Of a stretch of 64,000 nt of DNA, positions 1-9,500 are shown one piece after another; within the stretch, counting starts at the first letter, position 1, and every line of letters starts with the position of its first letter. A program made the position numbers and the translations under genes. This stretch comes from DASYLJ01 sp964432595 (GTDB lineage Bacteria; Desulfobacterota; Binatia; DP-6). The stretch is from contig CAYSOF010000006.1 of assembly GCA_964432595.1 (NCBI GenBank), positions 265,336 to 329,335 on the forward strand, in the 5' to 3' direction. Below the pieces are notes generated by a model. The model was not told the DNA's origin, did no database searches, and saw only the letters and a list, made by a program, of their open reading frames with translations.

Positions 1-216
1 TTCGCCTGGTGGACCGAGGCGATCCACGAAGCCGAGCGCCTCGAGGCCCGCCCGGAGCTGGCCCGCGCGCACGCGGAGATGGGGGCGCGGGCGAACGCCG
101 ACGGCTACGTCATCGCCCATCCCGCGCGGCATCTCGACAGCGCGCGCTCGCTGTTCACGGAGCTGGAGCTCGCGTGGGACCAGCAGCAGACGGCGACCGC
201 TCCGCGCGCCCTCTGA
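1..216 (+). CDS. C-terminal end of an unidentified protein, possibly TPR-containing (partial)
   Basis: The frame is open from the left edge and ends at TGA 214-216, giving 71 residues. The visible part is helical and rich in Ala, Arg and Glu, with the order LARAHAEMGARA followed by a second helix around ARSLFTELELAWD. This resembles the last tetratricopeptide helices of ATPase/adenylate-cyclase type regulators, but that is only a resemblance; no catalytic domain is visible. The gene converges on lnt and the two coding ends overlap by 62 bases. The start and most of the protein lie outside the window, so a function cannot be assigned. Confidence 0.5.
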   Translation, partial: FAWWTEAIHEAERLEARPELARAHAEMGARANADGYVIAHPARHLDSARSLFTELELAWDQQQTATAPRAL

Positions 217-1675
217 GCAGCGCGATCATCGTCGCGACGACGCACAGCCAGGCGAAGACGTCGCCGATCCGCTCGTAGAGCGTCGTCACCTGCATCGGCA
301 CGACGCGCGCATCGAGCGTCGCCGCGGTGAAGAGCGGCGCACGCGCCGTGATGCGCCCGTACGGATCGATGATCGCGGAGATGCCCGTCGTCGTCGCGCG
401 CACGACCCAGAGACGGCTCTCGACGGCGCGCACGGCGACCATCGTGAGGTGCTGCTCGGCGCCGCCGGTCGGCCCGAACCAGCCGTCGTTCGAGAGATTC
501 ATCATGAGCGACGCACCGGCCGCGGTGCGCCGCACGACGTCGGGGAAGATCGCCTCGAAGCAGATGAGCGTCGCGACGTCGCCGCTGCGCGTGTGCAGCA
601 GCGCCGGCGCGTCCGCCGGGGTGAAGTAGCGCACGCGCTCGAACTTCCGCCGCAGGAGCTCGATCGTCCGGAGCGGGAAATACTCGGCGAACGGCAGCAA
701 GTGCACTTTGTCGTAGTGGCCGGCAATCCGGCCGCCCCGCTCGACGTAGAAGGCCGCGTTGTAGAACCGCGGCGGCGTGCCGTCGGTGCGCGGCCCGCCG
801 ACGACGAGGTCGGCGCCGATGTCGCGCAGCACCGAGCCGATCAGCTGCGCATAGGTCGGCTCGTCGTCGAGGAAGAACGTCACCGCGCTCTCCGGCCAGA
901 CGACCAGCGTCGGATGGAACCGGCGCGCACCGTCGATGGTCAGCTGCAGGTACTGGCCGAGGCCCTCCGCATGGAACTCCTCCTTCCACTGCGCGCCGAG
1001 GTCGACGTTGCCCTGGACCACCATCAGGGGGACCTCGGGCGCCGTCGGCAGCGGCGCGCGCAGACGGAGCGTCCCGTAGCCGGCCGCCAGCAGGATCACC
1101 GCCGCGGCCGCGAGGGCGAACGGCGCGCGGCGCCGCCAGAGCGCCTCGGCGACGAACGCGTTGGCGAGGGCGACGGCGAACGACAGCAGGTAGACGCCGC
1201 CGAGCTCGGCGAGCTGGATCAGCGCCGGGTGCGGCACCAGCGCGTAGCCGAGGAGCAGCCACGGATGTCCGGTGAGGAGGTTCGCGCGGGCGAGCTCCGC
1301 CGTCACGTACAGCGCGGCGACGAGCGGCGGCAGCGCCCAGGCGCTCCAGCGCGGCACGAGCCGCGCGTAGGCCGCGCCGAACAGCGCGAAGTACGAGCCC
1401 ATGAACACGACGGCCACGCCGAGCGCGAAGAGGAAGCCGAACCAGTACGGCTGCTCCCAGTAGTACGAGAGCGCGCCGGGCACCCAGTAGCCGATGCCGG
1501 ACAGCGTCGCGGTGCCCCAGAGGAAGCCGAGGCCGACGGCGCGCCGTCGCGAGACCCCGCGCAGTGCGAGGAGCAGCGGGACGAGCGCCACCCACGCGAC
1601 GGCCGACACGTTCCACGGCGGAAACGCCAGGCAGTAGGCGCCGGCCGACAGCAGGACGGCGAGGAGCCGCGTCAC
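155..1675 (-). CDS. lnt: Apolipoprotein N-acyltransferase
   Basis: Inner-membrane enzyme that adds the third acyl chain to the N-terminal Cys of lipoproteins. The 506-residue product has about six hydrophobic segments in residues 1-200, then a periplasmic nitrilase (CN_hydrolase) domain and one C-terminal membrane helix, the usual Lnt layout and length. The Glu-Lys-Cys triad is visible: E262 in VVWPES, K323 in YDKVHLLPF and C372 in ICFEAIFP, with spacing like that of the E. coli enzyme. The GTG start overlaps the stop of the upstream flavoprotein gene (GTGA at 1675-1672), so the two are probably translationally coupled. A longer open frame reaching to 2311 was rejected because it lies over the upstream gene. 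The 3' end overlaps the converging partial gene. Confidence 0.96.
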   Translation of the reverse strand: MTRLLAVLLSAGAYCLAFPPWNVSAVAWVALVPLLLALRGVSRRRAVGLGFLWGTATLSGIGYWVPGALSYYWEQPYWFGFLFALGVAVVFMGSYFALFGAAYARLVPRWSAWALPPLVAALYVTAELARANLLTGHPWLLLGYALVPHPALIQLAELGGVYLLSFAVALANAFVAEALWRRRAPFALAAAAVILLAAGYGTLRLRAPLPTAPEVPLMVVQGNVDLGAQWKEEFHAEGLGQYLQLTIDGARRFHPTLVVWPESAVTFFLDDEPTYAQLIGSVLRDIGADLVVGGPRTDGTPPRFYNAAFYVERGGRIAGHYDKVHLLPFAEYFPLRTIELLRRKFERVRYFTPADAPALLHTRSGDVATLICFEAIFPDVVRRTAAGASLMMNLSNDGWFGPTGGAEQHLTMVAVRAVESRLWVVRATTTGISAIIDPYGRITARAPLFTAATLDARVVPMQVTTLYERIGDVFAWLCVVATMIALLRGRAERSPSAAGPTRAPAP

Positions 1676-2901
1676 ACCGCCTCGCCGATGCGCGCGCAGA
1701 CGGCCAGCGCGCTCTCGACGCCGTCCTCGTGGAACCCCCAACCCCAGTGCGCGCCGCAGTAGTGGGTGCGGCGCACGCCGTCGATCGCGGCGTGACGGGT
1801 CTGCGCCGCGATCGCGTCCCGCGTGAACACCGGATGCGCGTACGCGAGCCGTCGCAGCACGTACCGCGGGTCGACGGCGTCGGACGCGTTCAGCGTCAGG
1901 AGAAACGGCGCGGGCGACGCCAGCTGCTGCAGGCGGCTCATGTCGTACGTGACCGCGACGGGAGCGTCGTCGGCGCCGAGGTGGACGTTCCAGCTCGACC
2001 AGGCGCGCCGTGCCACCGGCAGCAGCGAGACGTCGGTGTGCAGGACGCCCTCGTTCGCCTGCTCCGCGAACGCGCCGAGGACGGCGCGCTCGTCCGGCGT
2101 GGGGTCGGCGAGCAGCTGGAGCGCCTGGCGACCGTGGACGGCCAGCACGACGCGATCGAAGCGCTCGACGCCGGCGCCCTGGACGCCGACGTCGACGCCG
2201 TCGTCGTGGCGGCGGATCGTCGCGACGGGCGAGCGCAGGCGGACCGGCGTCCGCAGCCGCGCGGTCAGGGCGTCGACGTAGCGCGAGGCGCCGCCGGTGA
2301 CGGTGTGCCACTGCGGCTGCCCGGCGACGCGCAGCAGCCCGTGGTGCTGGAAGAACCGGACCAGCCAGTCCGCCGGCATGGCGAGCACCTGCGTGGGGCG
2401 CGCCGACCAGATCGCGGCGACCATCGGCACGAGGTAGCGGTCGCGAAACTCCGTCGAGTAACCGTGCTCGGCGAGGTAGGCGTCGACGGGCCGATCGCCC
2501 GCCGTCGCGGCGGCGGTGCGGTTGAAGCGCAACACGTCACGCACCAGCCGGTGGAAGCCGGGTCGGACGAGGTTCGACGGCTGCGCGAGCAGCGCCGAGA
2601 GCGAGCGGCCGCTGTACTCGAAGGCGGCGGCACGGCAGCGCACGCTGAAGCTCATCTCGGTCGGCTGCGTCGCGACGCGCAGCTCGTCGAGGAGACGCGC
2701 GAACCCCGGGTAGGTGCCGCGGTCGAAGACGACGAAGCCGGTGTCGACGTGCCAGGTGCGGCCGCCGAGCGCGACCTCCACGGTGTGGGCATGGCCGCCC
2801 GCGTGATCGGCGGCCTCGAAGACGGTGACGTCGTGCCCGGGAGAGAGGTGGTGAGCCACGACCAGGCCGGCGATGCCGGCACCCACGACCGCGACCCGCA
2901 T
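1672..2901 (-). CDS. FAD/NAD(P)-binding amine-oxidase-like protein (COG2907 type)
   Basis: A 409-residue predicted flavoprotein. It begins directly with a Rossmann dinucleotide motif (VAVVGAGIAGL at residues 3-13) followed by an acidic strand end (VTVFEA) and the GGHAHT loop that is typical of the COG2907 group. The C-terminus has the second FAD-contacting region around HYCGAHWGWGFHEDG. COG2907 proteins often sit beside DUF1365 and cyclopropane fatty-acid synthase genes in lipid-modification clusters; neither partner is in this window, so the substrate is unknown. It is the first gene of a two-gene unit with lnt (4-base overlap) and is transcribed away from the COQ4-like gene from a shared 80-base gap. 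Confidence 0.88.
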   Translation of the reverse strand: MRVAVVGAGIAGLVVAHHLSPGHDVTVFEAADHAGGHAHTVEVALGGRTWHVDTGFVVFDRGTYPGFARLLDELRVATQPTEMSFSVRCRAAAFEYSGRSLSALLAQPSNLVRPGFHRLVRDVLRFNRTAAATAGDRPVDAYLAEHGYSTEFRDRYLVPMVAAIWSARPTQVLAMPADWLVRFFQHHGLLRVAGQPQWHTVTGGASRYVDALTARLRTPVRLRSPVATIRRHDDGVDVGVQGAGVERFDRVVLAVHGRQALQLLADPTPDERAVLGAFAEQANEGVLHTDVSLLPVARRAWSSWNVHLGADDAPVAVTYDMSRLQQLASPAPFLLTLNASDAVDPRYVLRRLAYAHPVFTRDAIAAQTRHAAIDGVRRTHYCGAHWGWGFHEDGVESALAVCARIGEAV

Positions 2902-2980
2902 GATCGGGCTGGTCTACCGACCGGTGTCACCCATCGTCAACGTTGACAGCGGCCCGCCACCTGGTCGAGTGTCGCACGCC

Positions 2981-3970
2981 ATGGCCACCGTCCATCCCGA
3001 CGTTCGTGCCGCCTGGGCGGCTGCGGTCGAGGCGCCGAGCGCCACCGCGGTCGCGACGCTGGCGGACGCGTTCCGCCGCACCGTCGATCCCGCGTTTCGC
3101 GACGGTCTCGACGCGGATCGGCTGAGCGAGATGCTCTGGGCGTCGGTGCTGCTCGCGCGCGTCGCGTGGATCGACCCGCACGAGACGATCGCCGTGTACG
3201 ACGACCTGGCCGCGCGCTGGCTCGACGGCCCGTTCATGTCGTTCGGCGGAATCCCGATCGGCGACGAGGTCCTCGCGCGCCTGCAGGCGCCGGCGGCGCT
3301 TCCCGCGGAGCTGCCCGGGCTGCTGTGGTCGCTGGCCGAGGACGGCATCGACGGCGCGACGGTCACGCAGCGGATCGCCGCGTTTGGGGCGGCGTACGAG
3401 CCCGCGCATCGCGAGCGGTGCGCGCGAGCGATGGCGCTGCATCCCGGCTGGACCGAGCTCACGGGCAAGGCGCCGATGCCGCGCACGCGGCTCGACGACG
3501 TGGCCGCCTGCGTCCCCGGAACGTTGGGCTACGCGTTCCATCGGCTGATCGTCGACAACGGCTTCGACATCGAAGTGCTGGATCCCGACTCCGTGGTCGG
3601 CTACCACCCGCTGATAGACCCGACGAGCCGTCGCATCCTGCAGACGCACGAGATCTGGCATCTGGTGGCGGGCTACAGCACGAGCGCGCTGCACGAGGTG
3701 GCGATCTCGGGCTTCCAGCTGGCGCAGTTCGGCCACGGCTACTCGCGCGACTTCCTGGCGACGTCGTTCACGGCGACGACGGTGACGATCCCGGTGTTGG
3801 CGCCCGTCGTCCTGCAGGCGACGCTCGAGGGCTGGCGTCACGGCCGCCGCACGCCGCCGATGATGCTGGTCGATTGGCACGAGCTGTGGGACGAGCCGCT
3901 GGACGCGATCCGCACGCGCCACGGCGTCGAGCCCTTCGTCAGCATGCTGCCGGACCTGCCGGCGTCCTGA
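2981..3970 (+). CDS. COQ4-family ubiquinone biosynthesis protein homologue
   Basis: A 329-residue soluble protein. The central metal-binding motif of COQ4 (HDxxH, 11 residues, then E) is present from H223 as HEIWH with the Glu 12 residues later, so the usual Asp is Glu here. COQ4 proteins take part in the quinone-ring hydroxylation/decarboxylation steps of coenzyme Q synthesis. The bacterial homologues are divergent and most lack experimental work. The first ~190 residues are an alpha-helical extension not found in short COQ4 proteins. ATG 2981 was chosen; an in-frame GTG at 2969 would add four residues. No other Q-biosynthesis gene is adjacent, so the pathway role is inferred from the family only. 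Confidence 0.75.
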   Translation: MATVHPDVRAAWAAAVEAPSATAVATLADAFRRTVDPAFRDGLDADRLSEMLWASVLLARVAWIDPHETIAVYDDLAARWLDGPFMSFGGIPIGDEVLARLQAPAALPAELPGLLWSLAEDGIDGATVTQRIAAFGAAYEPAHRERCARAMALHPGWTELTGKAPMPRTRLDDVAACVPGTLGYAFHRLIVDNGFDIEVLDPDSVVGYHPLIDPTSRRILQTHEIWHLVAGYSTSALHEVAISGFQLAQFGHGYSRDFLATSFTATTVTIPVLAPVVLQATLEGWRHGRRTPPMMLVDWHELWDEPLDAIRTRHGVEPFVSMLPDLPAS

Positions 3971-3976
3971 CGTCGT

Positions 3977-4564
3977 TCAGACCGCGCCCTCGCGCGCGAT
4001 GCGAGCCAGCGTCTCGATGAGCAGGCGTTTCTCGCTGGCCTGCACCCGCGCGGCGAGGTCGTCGACGCCGTCGTCCGGCAGGACGGGCACGCGGCACTGG
4101 GCGATGACGCGCCCGGTGTCGTACTCGGCGTCGACGAGATGGATCGACGCGCCGGTCTCGCGCTCGCCGGCGGCGAGCACCGCTTCGTGGACGCGGTTCC
4201 CGTACATGCCCTGCCCGCCGAACTTCGGCAGCAGCGCCGGATGCGTGTTGACGATGCGTCCGCGATAGCCGTCGAGCACGCGCGGCCCGAGCTTCTTCAT
4301 GTAGCCGGCGAGCAGCACGACGTCGACGCGCGCGTCGCGCAGCGTCTGGAGGATCGCCCGATCGAGGTCGTCGGCGTCGGGATGCGTGGCCGACGACAGT
4401 CGTGCGGACGCCACCCCGGCCGCAGCGGCCCGTCGCAGCGCCCCCGAGTCGCGGTTGTTGCTGATGACGACCGCGACGGTCGCCGGCAGCTCGCCGCTCG
4501 CGGCGGCGTCGAGGACGGCCTGCATCGTCGTGCCCTCGTGCGACGCCAGGATGCCGATGCGCAT
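3977..4564 (-). CDS. purN: Phosphoribosylglycinamide formyltransferase (GART)
   Basis: Third step of purine synthesis: transfers a formyl group from 10-formyl-tetrahydrofolate to GAR. The 195-residue length is typical. Motifs visible are the N-terminal strand MRIGILASHEGTTMQA, which corresponds to the GSGSN-type phosphate loop in an unusual form, the folate-site segment LLAGYMKKLGPRVLD, the catalytic NTHPALLP (Asn and His) and GASIHLVDAEYDTG, which carries the conserved Asp. The loop HEGTTMQ instead of GSGSNLQ is a recognised variant in related PurN proteins. The ATG at 4564 starts exactly at the first strand; the upstream extension of the frame has no PurN homology. It is convergent with the COQ4-like gene and lies 20 bases after the 110-residue gene on the same strand. 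Confidence 0.93.
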   Translation of the reverse strand: MRIGILASHEGTTMQAVLDAAASGELPATVAVVISNNRDSGALRRAAAAGVASARLSSATHPDADDLDRAILQTLRDARVDVVLLAGYMKKLGPRVLDGYRGRIVNTHPALLPKFGGQGMYGNRVHEAVLAAGERETGASIHLVDAEYDTGRVIAQCRVPVLPDDGVDDLAARVQASEKRLLIETLARIAREGAV

Positions 4565-4584
4565 GCGTGCTCGTCCTCCGCTCG

Positions 4585-4917
4585 TCAGCTGCGATGCTCT
4601 TCGCAGAGCGCGACGTATGGGCGTAGCGCCTCCAGCAGCTCGGCGGGCAGATGAGATCGGTCGAGAACGCCCGACACGATCGCGTGTGCCACCGCGAATT
4701 CGCGCGTGCCGTGGTACGTGTTGAACAGCTCGCGCGCTGGGCCGTCGTGGAACCGATGGATGCGCTCGCTCAGCTCGCGGCTGCGCAACTCGCCTGCACG
4801 CCACTGCTCGAAAGCGGCCGCAAGGGGCAGCAGCGCCCGTCGCAGCGCCTCCTCATGCGCGTCCATCGCCGCCTGATCCAGCGCCCGTCGCACGGGCTTC
4901 GGGAACTGATGCCTCAT
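4585..4917 (-). CDS. Conserved hypothetical protein, 110 residues
   Basis: A small, highly charged, helical protein that I do not recognise. It begins MRHQFPKPVRRALDQA and has an Ala/Arg-rich amphipathic middle and the segment RFHDGPARELFNTYHG, which looks like a conserved core. There is no signal peptide, membrane segment or Cys pair. It follows the DUF222/HNH gene by 35 bases on the same strand and precedes purN by 20 bases, so it probably shares a transcript with the HNH gene. A toxin-antitoxin or nuclease-partner role is conceivable from the position but nothing in the sequence proves it. Confidence 0.7.
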   Translation of the reverse strand: MRHQFPKPVRRALDQAAMDAHEEALRRALLPLAAAFEQWRAGELRSRELSERIHRFHDGPARELFNTYHGTREFAVAHAIVSGVLDRSHLPAELLEALRPYVALCEEHRS

Positions 4918-4952
4918 GAGTCGAGCGGGATAGCGCGTGCCGAGGCTCGCGG

Positions 4953-6227
4953 CTAGTCCGCCAGACCGTCTGTCCGTTCGGCGTCCCGCCGGTGTCTCGC
5001 CATCAGTACGACGTCGGTGTGGTCGTAGTCGGCGGGTTTGCCGTCCCAGCCGCATGCGTTCGTGGAGGCGTCGATCACGACACCGCCGCTGCGGATGCGT
5101 GCCAGCAACGCATCGATCGGGGACGGTCCGAGCGATGGCCGTGTCGGCTCGATGACGGCTCCGTGCGCATGCAGGAAGGTGAAGCCGTTCGCCTCGGGCA
5201 CGATGCGGATGCCGCGGTCGTGGACGAACGTGTGATGCCGCCGGCAGAGCGAGCACAGGTTGGCGAGCGTCGTCGGCCCGCCACGCGACCACGGGACGAC
5301 GTGATGGCCGTCGACGTAGCGGTTGGTGCAGCCAGGGAAGCGGCAGCCACGGTCGCGGCGGTGGAGCGCTCGGCGGAGTAGCGTCGGAATCGTGCGACGA
5401 CGGCGAGTCGCCTGGTGGATCGTGCCTGCGTCCTCGCCCACCTCGACCACGGCGGCATCGCACATCAACCGGTCGGTCGTCGTGCGAGACACGGCCGTCC
5501 CGTCGTCGAGCGTGGCGCCGATCTCCGCATCGGGGTCGTTCCCCGCCTCGACGTGCACCACGATCTCCACCGGCGGTCCGGATTCGCGCGGCTCGGTGGT
5601 CGTGAGGAAGCGCTCCGCGACGGCGACGATCGCATCGGCACGGCGCATCGGTGCCTGCCGCGTTCCCGCGGAAACGTTTCGCTCGAACGTCGCCGCCTCG
5701 ATCGCTCGCCGGAGCGCCGCCGCCTCCTCGGGATGGAGCTGGATGGTGAAGCGGACGTGGCCGGTGTCGGTCAGCCGCTCGTGGACCCAGCGCTCCTCGT
5801 CCTCGTCCGCCCACGTCACGGGCGTCGCGTTGCGGACGGCGAGCCGATAGCCGCGGCAGATGCGCTCGAGCTGCGACGCCGTCGAGGCGCGCGCCATGTC
5901 GAGCAGGTGCGCTTCGTTCTCTGCCGTCGCGACGCGCGTCAATGCGCGGACCTTCGAGTAGCTGATCCGGCCCCGGCGGAGCGCATCGTCGATCAGGGGG
6001 AGCTCGCGCAACGAACGCGCGACCCGCACGTGCTCCCGCGCGGCACCAAGGTCGAGTCCGACACGCCACGACAGCCAGTGCGCGCACGTTCGGGCGCCGT
6101 GCTCGCCCCAACCTTCGATCTCGTCGAACCGCGCGATCAGCGTCAGGAAGCGATGGGTCGCAGCGTCGATGTGCGCGGAGAGCTCGGCGATCTCGTCGGC
6201 GAGACGATCGACCTCGGGGGTGTTCAT
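4953..6227 (-). CDS. DUF222 / 13E12-type HNH endonuclease domain protein
   Basis: A 424-residue protein. Residues ~5-310 form the DUF222 (13E12 repeat) region: helical, with the hallmark LSWRVGLDLGAAREHVRVARSL early on. The C-terminal third carries a complete HNH nuclease: CRFPGC, then DGHHVVPW with the two His, then LCSLCRRHHTFVHD with the second Cys pair and terminal His. All metal and catalytic residues are kept, so the nuclease is probably active. The family is abundant in Actinobacteria and in environmental deltaproteobacteria, often in several genomic copies, and is associated with mobile or domesticated repeats; the biological role is not settled. ATG 6227 was chosen because family proteins begin close to this point; the upstream open frame is unlike them. 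Confidence 0.88.
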   Translation of the reverse strand: MNTPEVDRLADEIAELSAHIDAATHRFLTLIARFDEIEGWGEHGARTCAHWLSWRVGLDLGAAREHVRVARSLRELPLIDDALRRGRISYSKVRALTRVATAENEAHLLDMARASTASQLERICRGYRLAVRNATPVTWADEDEERWVHERLTDTGHVRFTIQLHPEEAAALRRAIEAATFERNVSAGTRQAPMRRADAIVAVAERFLTTTEPRESGPPVEIVVHVEAGNDPDAEIGATLDDGTAVSRTTTDRLMCDAAVVEVGEDAGTIHQATRRRRTIPTLLRRALHRRDRGCRFPGCTNRYVDGHHVVPWSRGGPTTLANLCSLCRRHHTFVHDRGIRIVPEANGFTFLHAHGAVIEPTRPSLGPSPIDALLARIRSGGVVIDASTNACGWDGKPADYDHTDVVLMARHRRDAERTDGLAD

Positions 6228-6538
6228 GAAGCCTTTGTACCATGCGGGTTCGCGGGCTCTCTGCGCGAGCGCACACACGCGGCCACGCGACAGGCGAGCA
6301 CCCGAGCAGGGTGGGTCGTGGCGCGTGGCACAGGAGCCACCATTGCGCATTCCGAGCCCCCCTCGAACGACGCGCTCGACATCGAGGAGAGGCTCGGTGA
6401 AAACCTGTCAAGGCCTGCCGTGAAGAATGTTGGTCGAATGGTCGGCACGCGCGAGAGCGAGCAGACGTGATGACGGAGCGCGACCCGGCAATGTCGCACT
6501 GCGGGTTCGCGCCGTGATGCAACCGGCGCCGCGACCCG
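6228..6538. other. 311-base intergenic region
   Basis: No supported gene. It lies upstream of the HNH gene (which reads leftwards) and downstream of the glycosidase stop at 6539, so it probably holds the HNH promoter and the end of the opgG operon. Local GC is lower around 6390-6440 than in the flanking genes. I see no clear hairpin with a T-tract. An 8-base match to half of the 17-bp site described at 31670 (ATGTCGCA at 6491) is within chance expectation. Confidence 0.5.
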
Positions 6539-9500
6539 TCACGGTCGGGACGCCTCACGCTCCCCGAACCACAGCTCCACCTCCGCCGGCGAGACCCCGA
6601 TGATCAGCTGCGCCGGATCCGGCGCTTCGACCGGCAACCCATTGACCGTCGCCCCGACGATCGGCCGCGCGAGCGGCGACGGCACGACGATCTTCCCGGG
6701 CGGCACGACGAGGTCGCCCGAGATTCGCAGCCGCACGACGTCCGGCCCGTCGGCGCGCATCGTGTAGTTGAGGATGCCCCAGTGCGTGGGCAGACGGCGT
6801 ACGGACACGCCTTCCTTGCTCGCCACCCACTCGGGATCGAGCCCGGCGCCGACGACCAGCGCCTGATCGGAGTCGCGCTCGTACGCGAGCATCGTGCGCA
6901 CGGCCTGCACGAAGCCGGCGCCGACCCACGTATGCGGCATGTCGCCGATGAAGCGCGGCAGCTCGGGGTCGAGCCACACGACCTCGGCCCACTCGTTCCA
7001 CGCCTTCGGCCGCCGGTCCTTCATCAGGTACGCGAGCAGCTCGTGCGCGCGGTCGCGCCAGCCCAGCCGCACGAACGTGCCGACGTTGCGCAGCTCGTAC
7101 GGCGAATACGCCTGCCCGCCCCACTGCCCGCGCAGCCGGGTCTCGATCTCGCCCCAGTAGCGCTCGTACGTGTTCTGCACCGCCGCCGCCGGCAGCCGAT
7201 CGAGCTCGCCCGCCGTCACGATCGCAAGGCTCGTCGACGTCGGGTCGAAATCGCCCAGCTCGACCGAGCCCGGCAGATAATCGATGCCGCGCAAGGCCAT
7301 CGTCGTGTTGATCGACTCGATCAGGGTCCGCTGAAAATCGTCGCGCAACGCCGCGAACCGCGTCGCGTTGGCGTCGTCGCCGACGACGACCGCGAGCGCC
7401 GCGGCGTCTTTCAGGCCGCGCATGGCGAAGAAGTCGTCCCAGTAGGAGTGCACCGGATGGCCGGAGTAGCCCTCGTGGCTGATCGACTCCGGCATCAAGC
7501 CGAAGTAGGCGCGCCGCTCGCCCTCGCGGTACGCCGGCGTCATCCGCTGCGCGCGCAGCTGCTCGAGATGGTCGATCGCCTTCACGACGTTCGGCCACAG
7601 GTCGTGGACGAAGCCCGCGTCGCGCGTGAAGCGGTAGTACTCGGCGAGCCCGTAGACGAACGCGCCGATGCTGTCGTGCTCCGGCGTCCAATCGGGTCCG
7701 CGGCCGTCGACGCAGCACGGGATGGCGCCGTCGGGGGCCTGCATCGTCGCGTACCAGCGCAGGAATTCCCGCACCTCCTGCACGAGCCCCATCTGCAGCA
7801 GGGCTTCCGACTCCATCGCCCCGTCGCGGATCCACGAGCGCGCGTACGTGCGCGAGCCCGGCTGCAGCGCGGCACCGTTGCGGTTGATCAGGATGTAGCC
7901 GATCGTCGAGCGCAGCGTGCGAACGAGCGCGTCGGCCTTCGGCGGCAGCGACACGTCGACGCGGCCGAGCGTGCGGCTCCACAGGTCGCGCTCCTGCGCC
8001 TGGACGGCGTCGGCGCGCGTCCCACCTACCGCGGGCAACGCCTCGGCCGTGGTCAGGTGCATCGGCACCGCGATCGCCACCTCGGTGGTCTGGCCCGCCG
8101 CGAGCCCCTGCAGGTCGAAGCGCATCGCCGCCGACGCGAACCCGAACGGGTCCACCACCTCGGCGTCGCCCGGCGGCGTGCCGAGCAGCAGCGACTCGGT
8201 GATCGGGCCGTCCTCGAACGTCGCCGCGCCGAAGCGCTCCGGCGCCCGCAGCGGCACGACGGCGCGCGTGCGGTCGATCCACGCGGCGTGGCCGTCCCAG
8301 CGGATCTCGCCGATGCGCGCGACGCCGCCCTGGATGTTGAGCGCCTGCCACGGCGGCAGCACCTGGAACGGGCGGATCGCGAGGAAGAGGCGCAGCGGCC
8401 CGCGGCCGTCGCCCGTCACCCGATAGCGGACGTACAGGGTCGACGCCGTCGGCGGCCCGGACGCGAAGGCCGTCACCTGCAGCCGCAGCGCATCGTCGCG
8501 CCACACCACCGACGGGATCGGCAGCGAGCCGCCCTCGAGCTGCTGCTCGATCTCGACGTCGTGCCACGTCAGCAGGCGGTCGCCCGACCACAGGAACGGC
8601 TCGATCGAGAACGCGCGGTCGACCTCGACCATGCCCTCCTCGTTCATGAGGGCCGTCTGCTCGCCGCCGTCGACGCCGATCACCGTCCAGTACGTCTGCT
8701 TGCCGCGCAGGTACTTCGGATAGAGGCCCGGCGGCGCGTCGTAGGCGATCGCGGAGAAGAACGCATTCGGCGAGTCGGAGAACTCGACCGGCTTCACGGC
8801 GATCTCGGTGACGCCGAAGCCGCGGCCGCTGCGGCTCTTCGCGAGCGCCAGGCGGAGGTAACGCGCCTCGGTGTCGGGCACGTAGACGTACGCGCGCCCG
8901 CCTTTCCCCGTCACGGTGTGGAAGACGCGCGTCCATGCCGTCGCGTCGGGCGACACCTCGACGTCGTACGCGCTCGCGTAGTCGGCCGGGTCCCAGTCGA
9001 TCACGAGACCGCCGAACTCGCGGCTGCGGCCGAAGTCCAGCAGGAGCCACTGCGGCTCGTCGCTGGCGGCGCTCTTCCACGTCGTGCGCGGGTCGCCGTC
9101 GACGGCGAACCCGGGATCGGAGTGGTCGCGCGTCCCCGACGCGGTCGCCACCGGCGGCGGCGGGTTCTCGATGATGGGCTCGCGCGACTCGAGCGCCAGG
9201 TCGTCGATCCAGAGCGTGCCCGCGCCGCGCACGCCGCCGCCGATCGCGATCTCGATCGCGGCGACCTCCTTCGGATCGCCGCCCGCCTGCGGTCCCCACG
9301 CGAACGCCAGGCGCGAGCGCCTGATCACGATGGGCTGCCAGTCGGGCTGGAAGGCCATGCTCGGCTCGCGCCGCCACCAGACGTTGCCGTCGGGATCGAC
9401 GAGCTTGAACTCCAGCGTCGCGCGCGGCGCCACGCCGCGCAGCCGGTACGAGAACGCGAAGTTCGCGGGCAGGGGTAGCCGCAGCTCCTTCCGCACGATG

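Noticed and set aside
2943..2971. TTGACA as a promoter for the COQ4-like gene
   Set aside because: No acceptable -10 box at 16-18 bases; the hexamer alone is weak evidence.
6488..6500. A fourth copy of the 17-bp operator upstream of the HNH gene
   Set aside because: Only eight contiguous bases (ATGTCGCA) match and the other arm is missing; within chance expectation.
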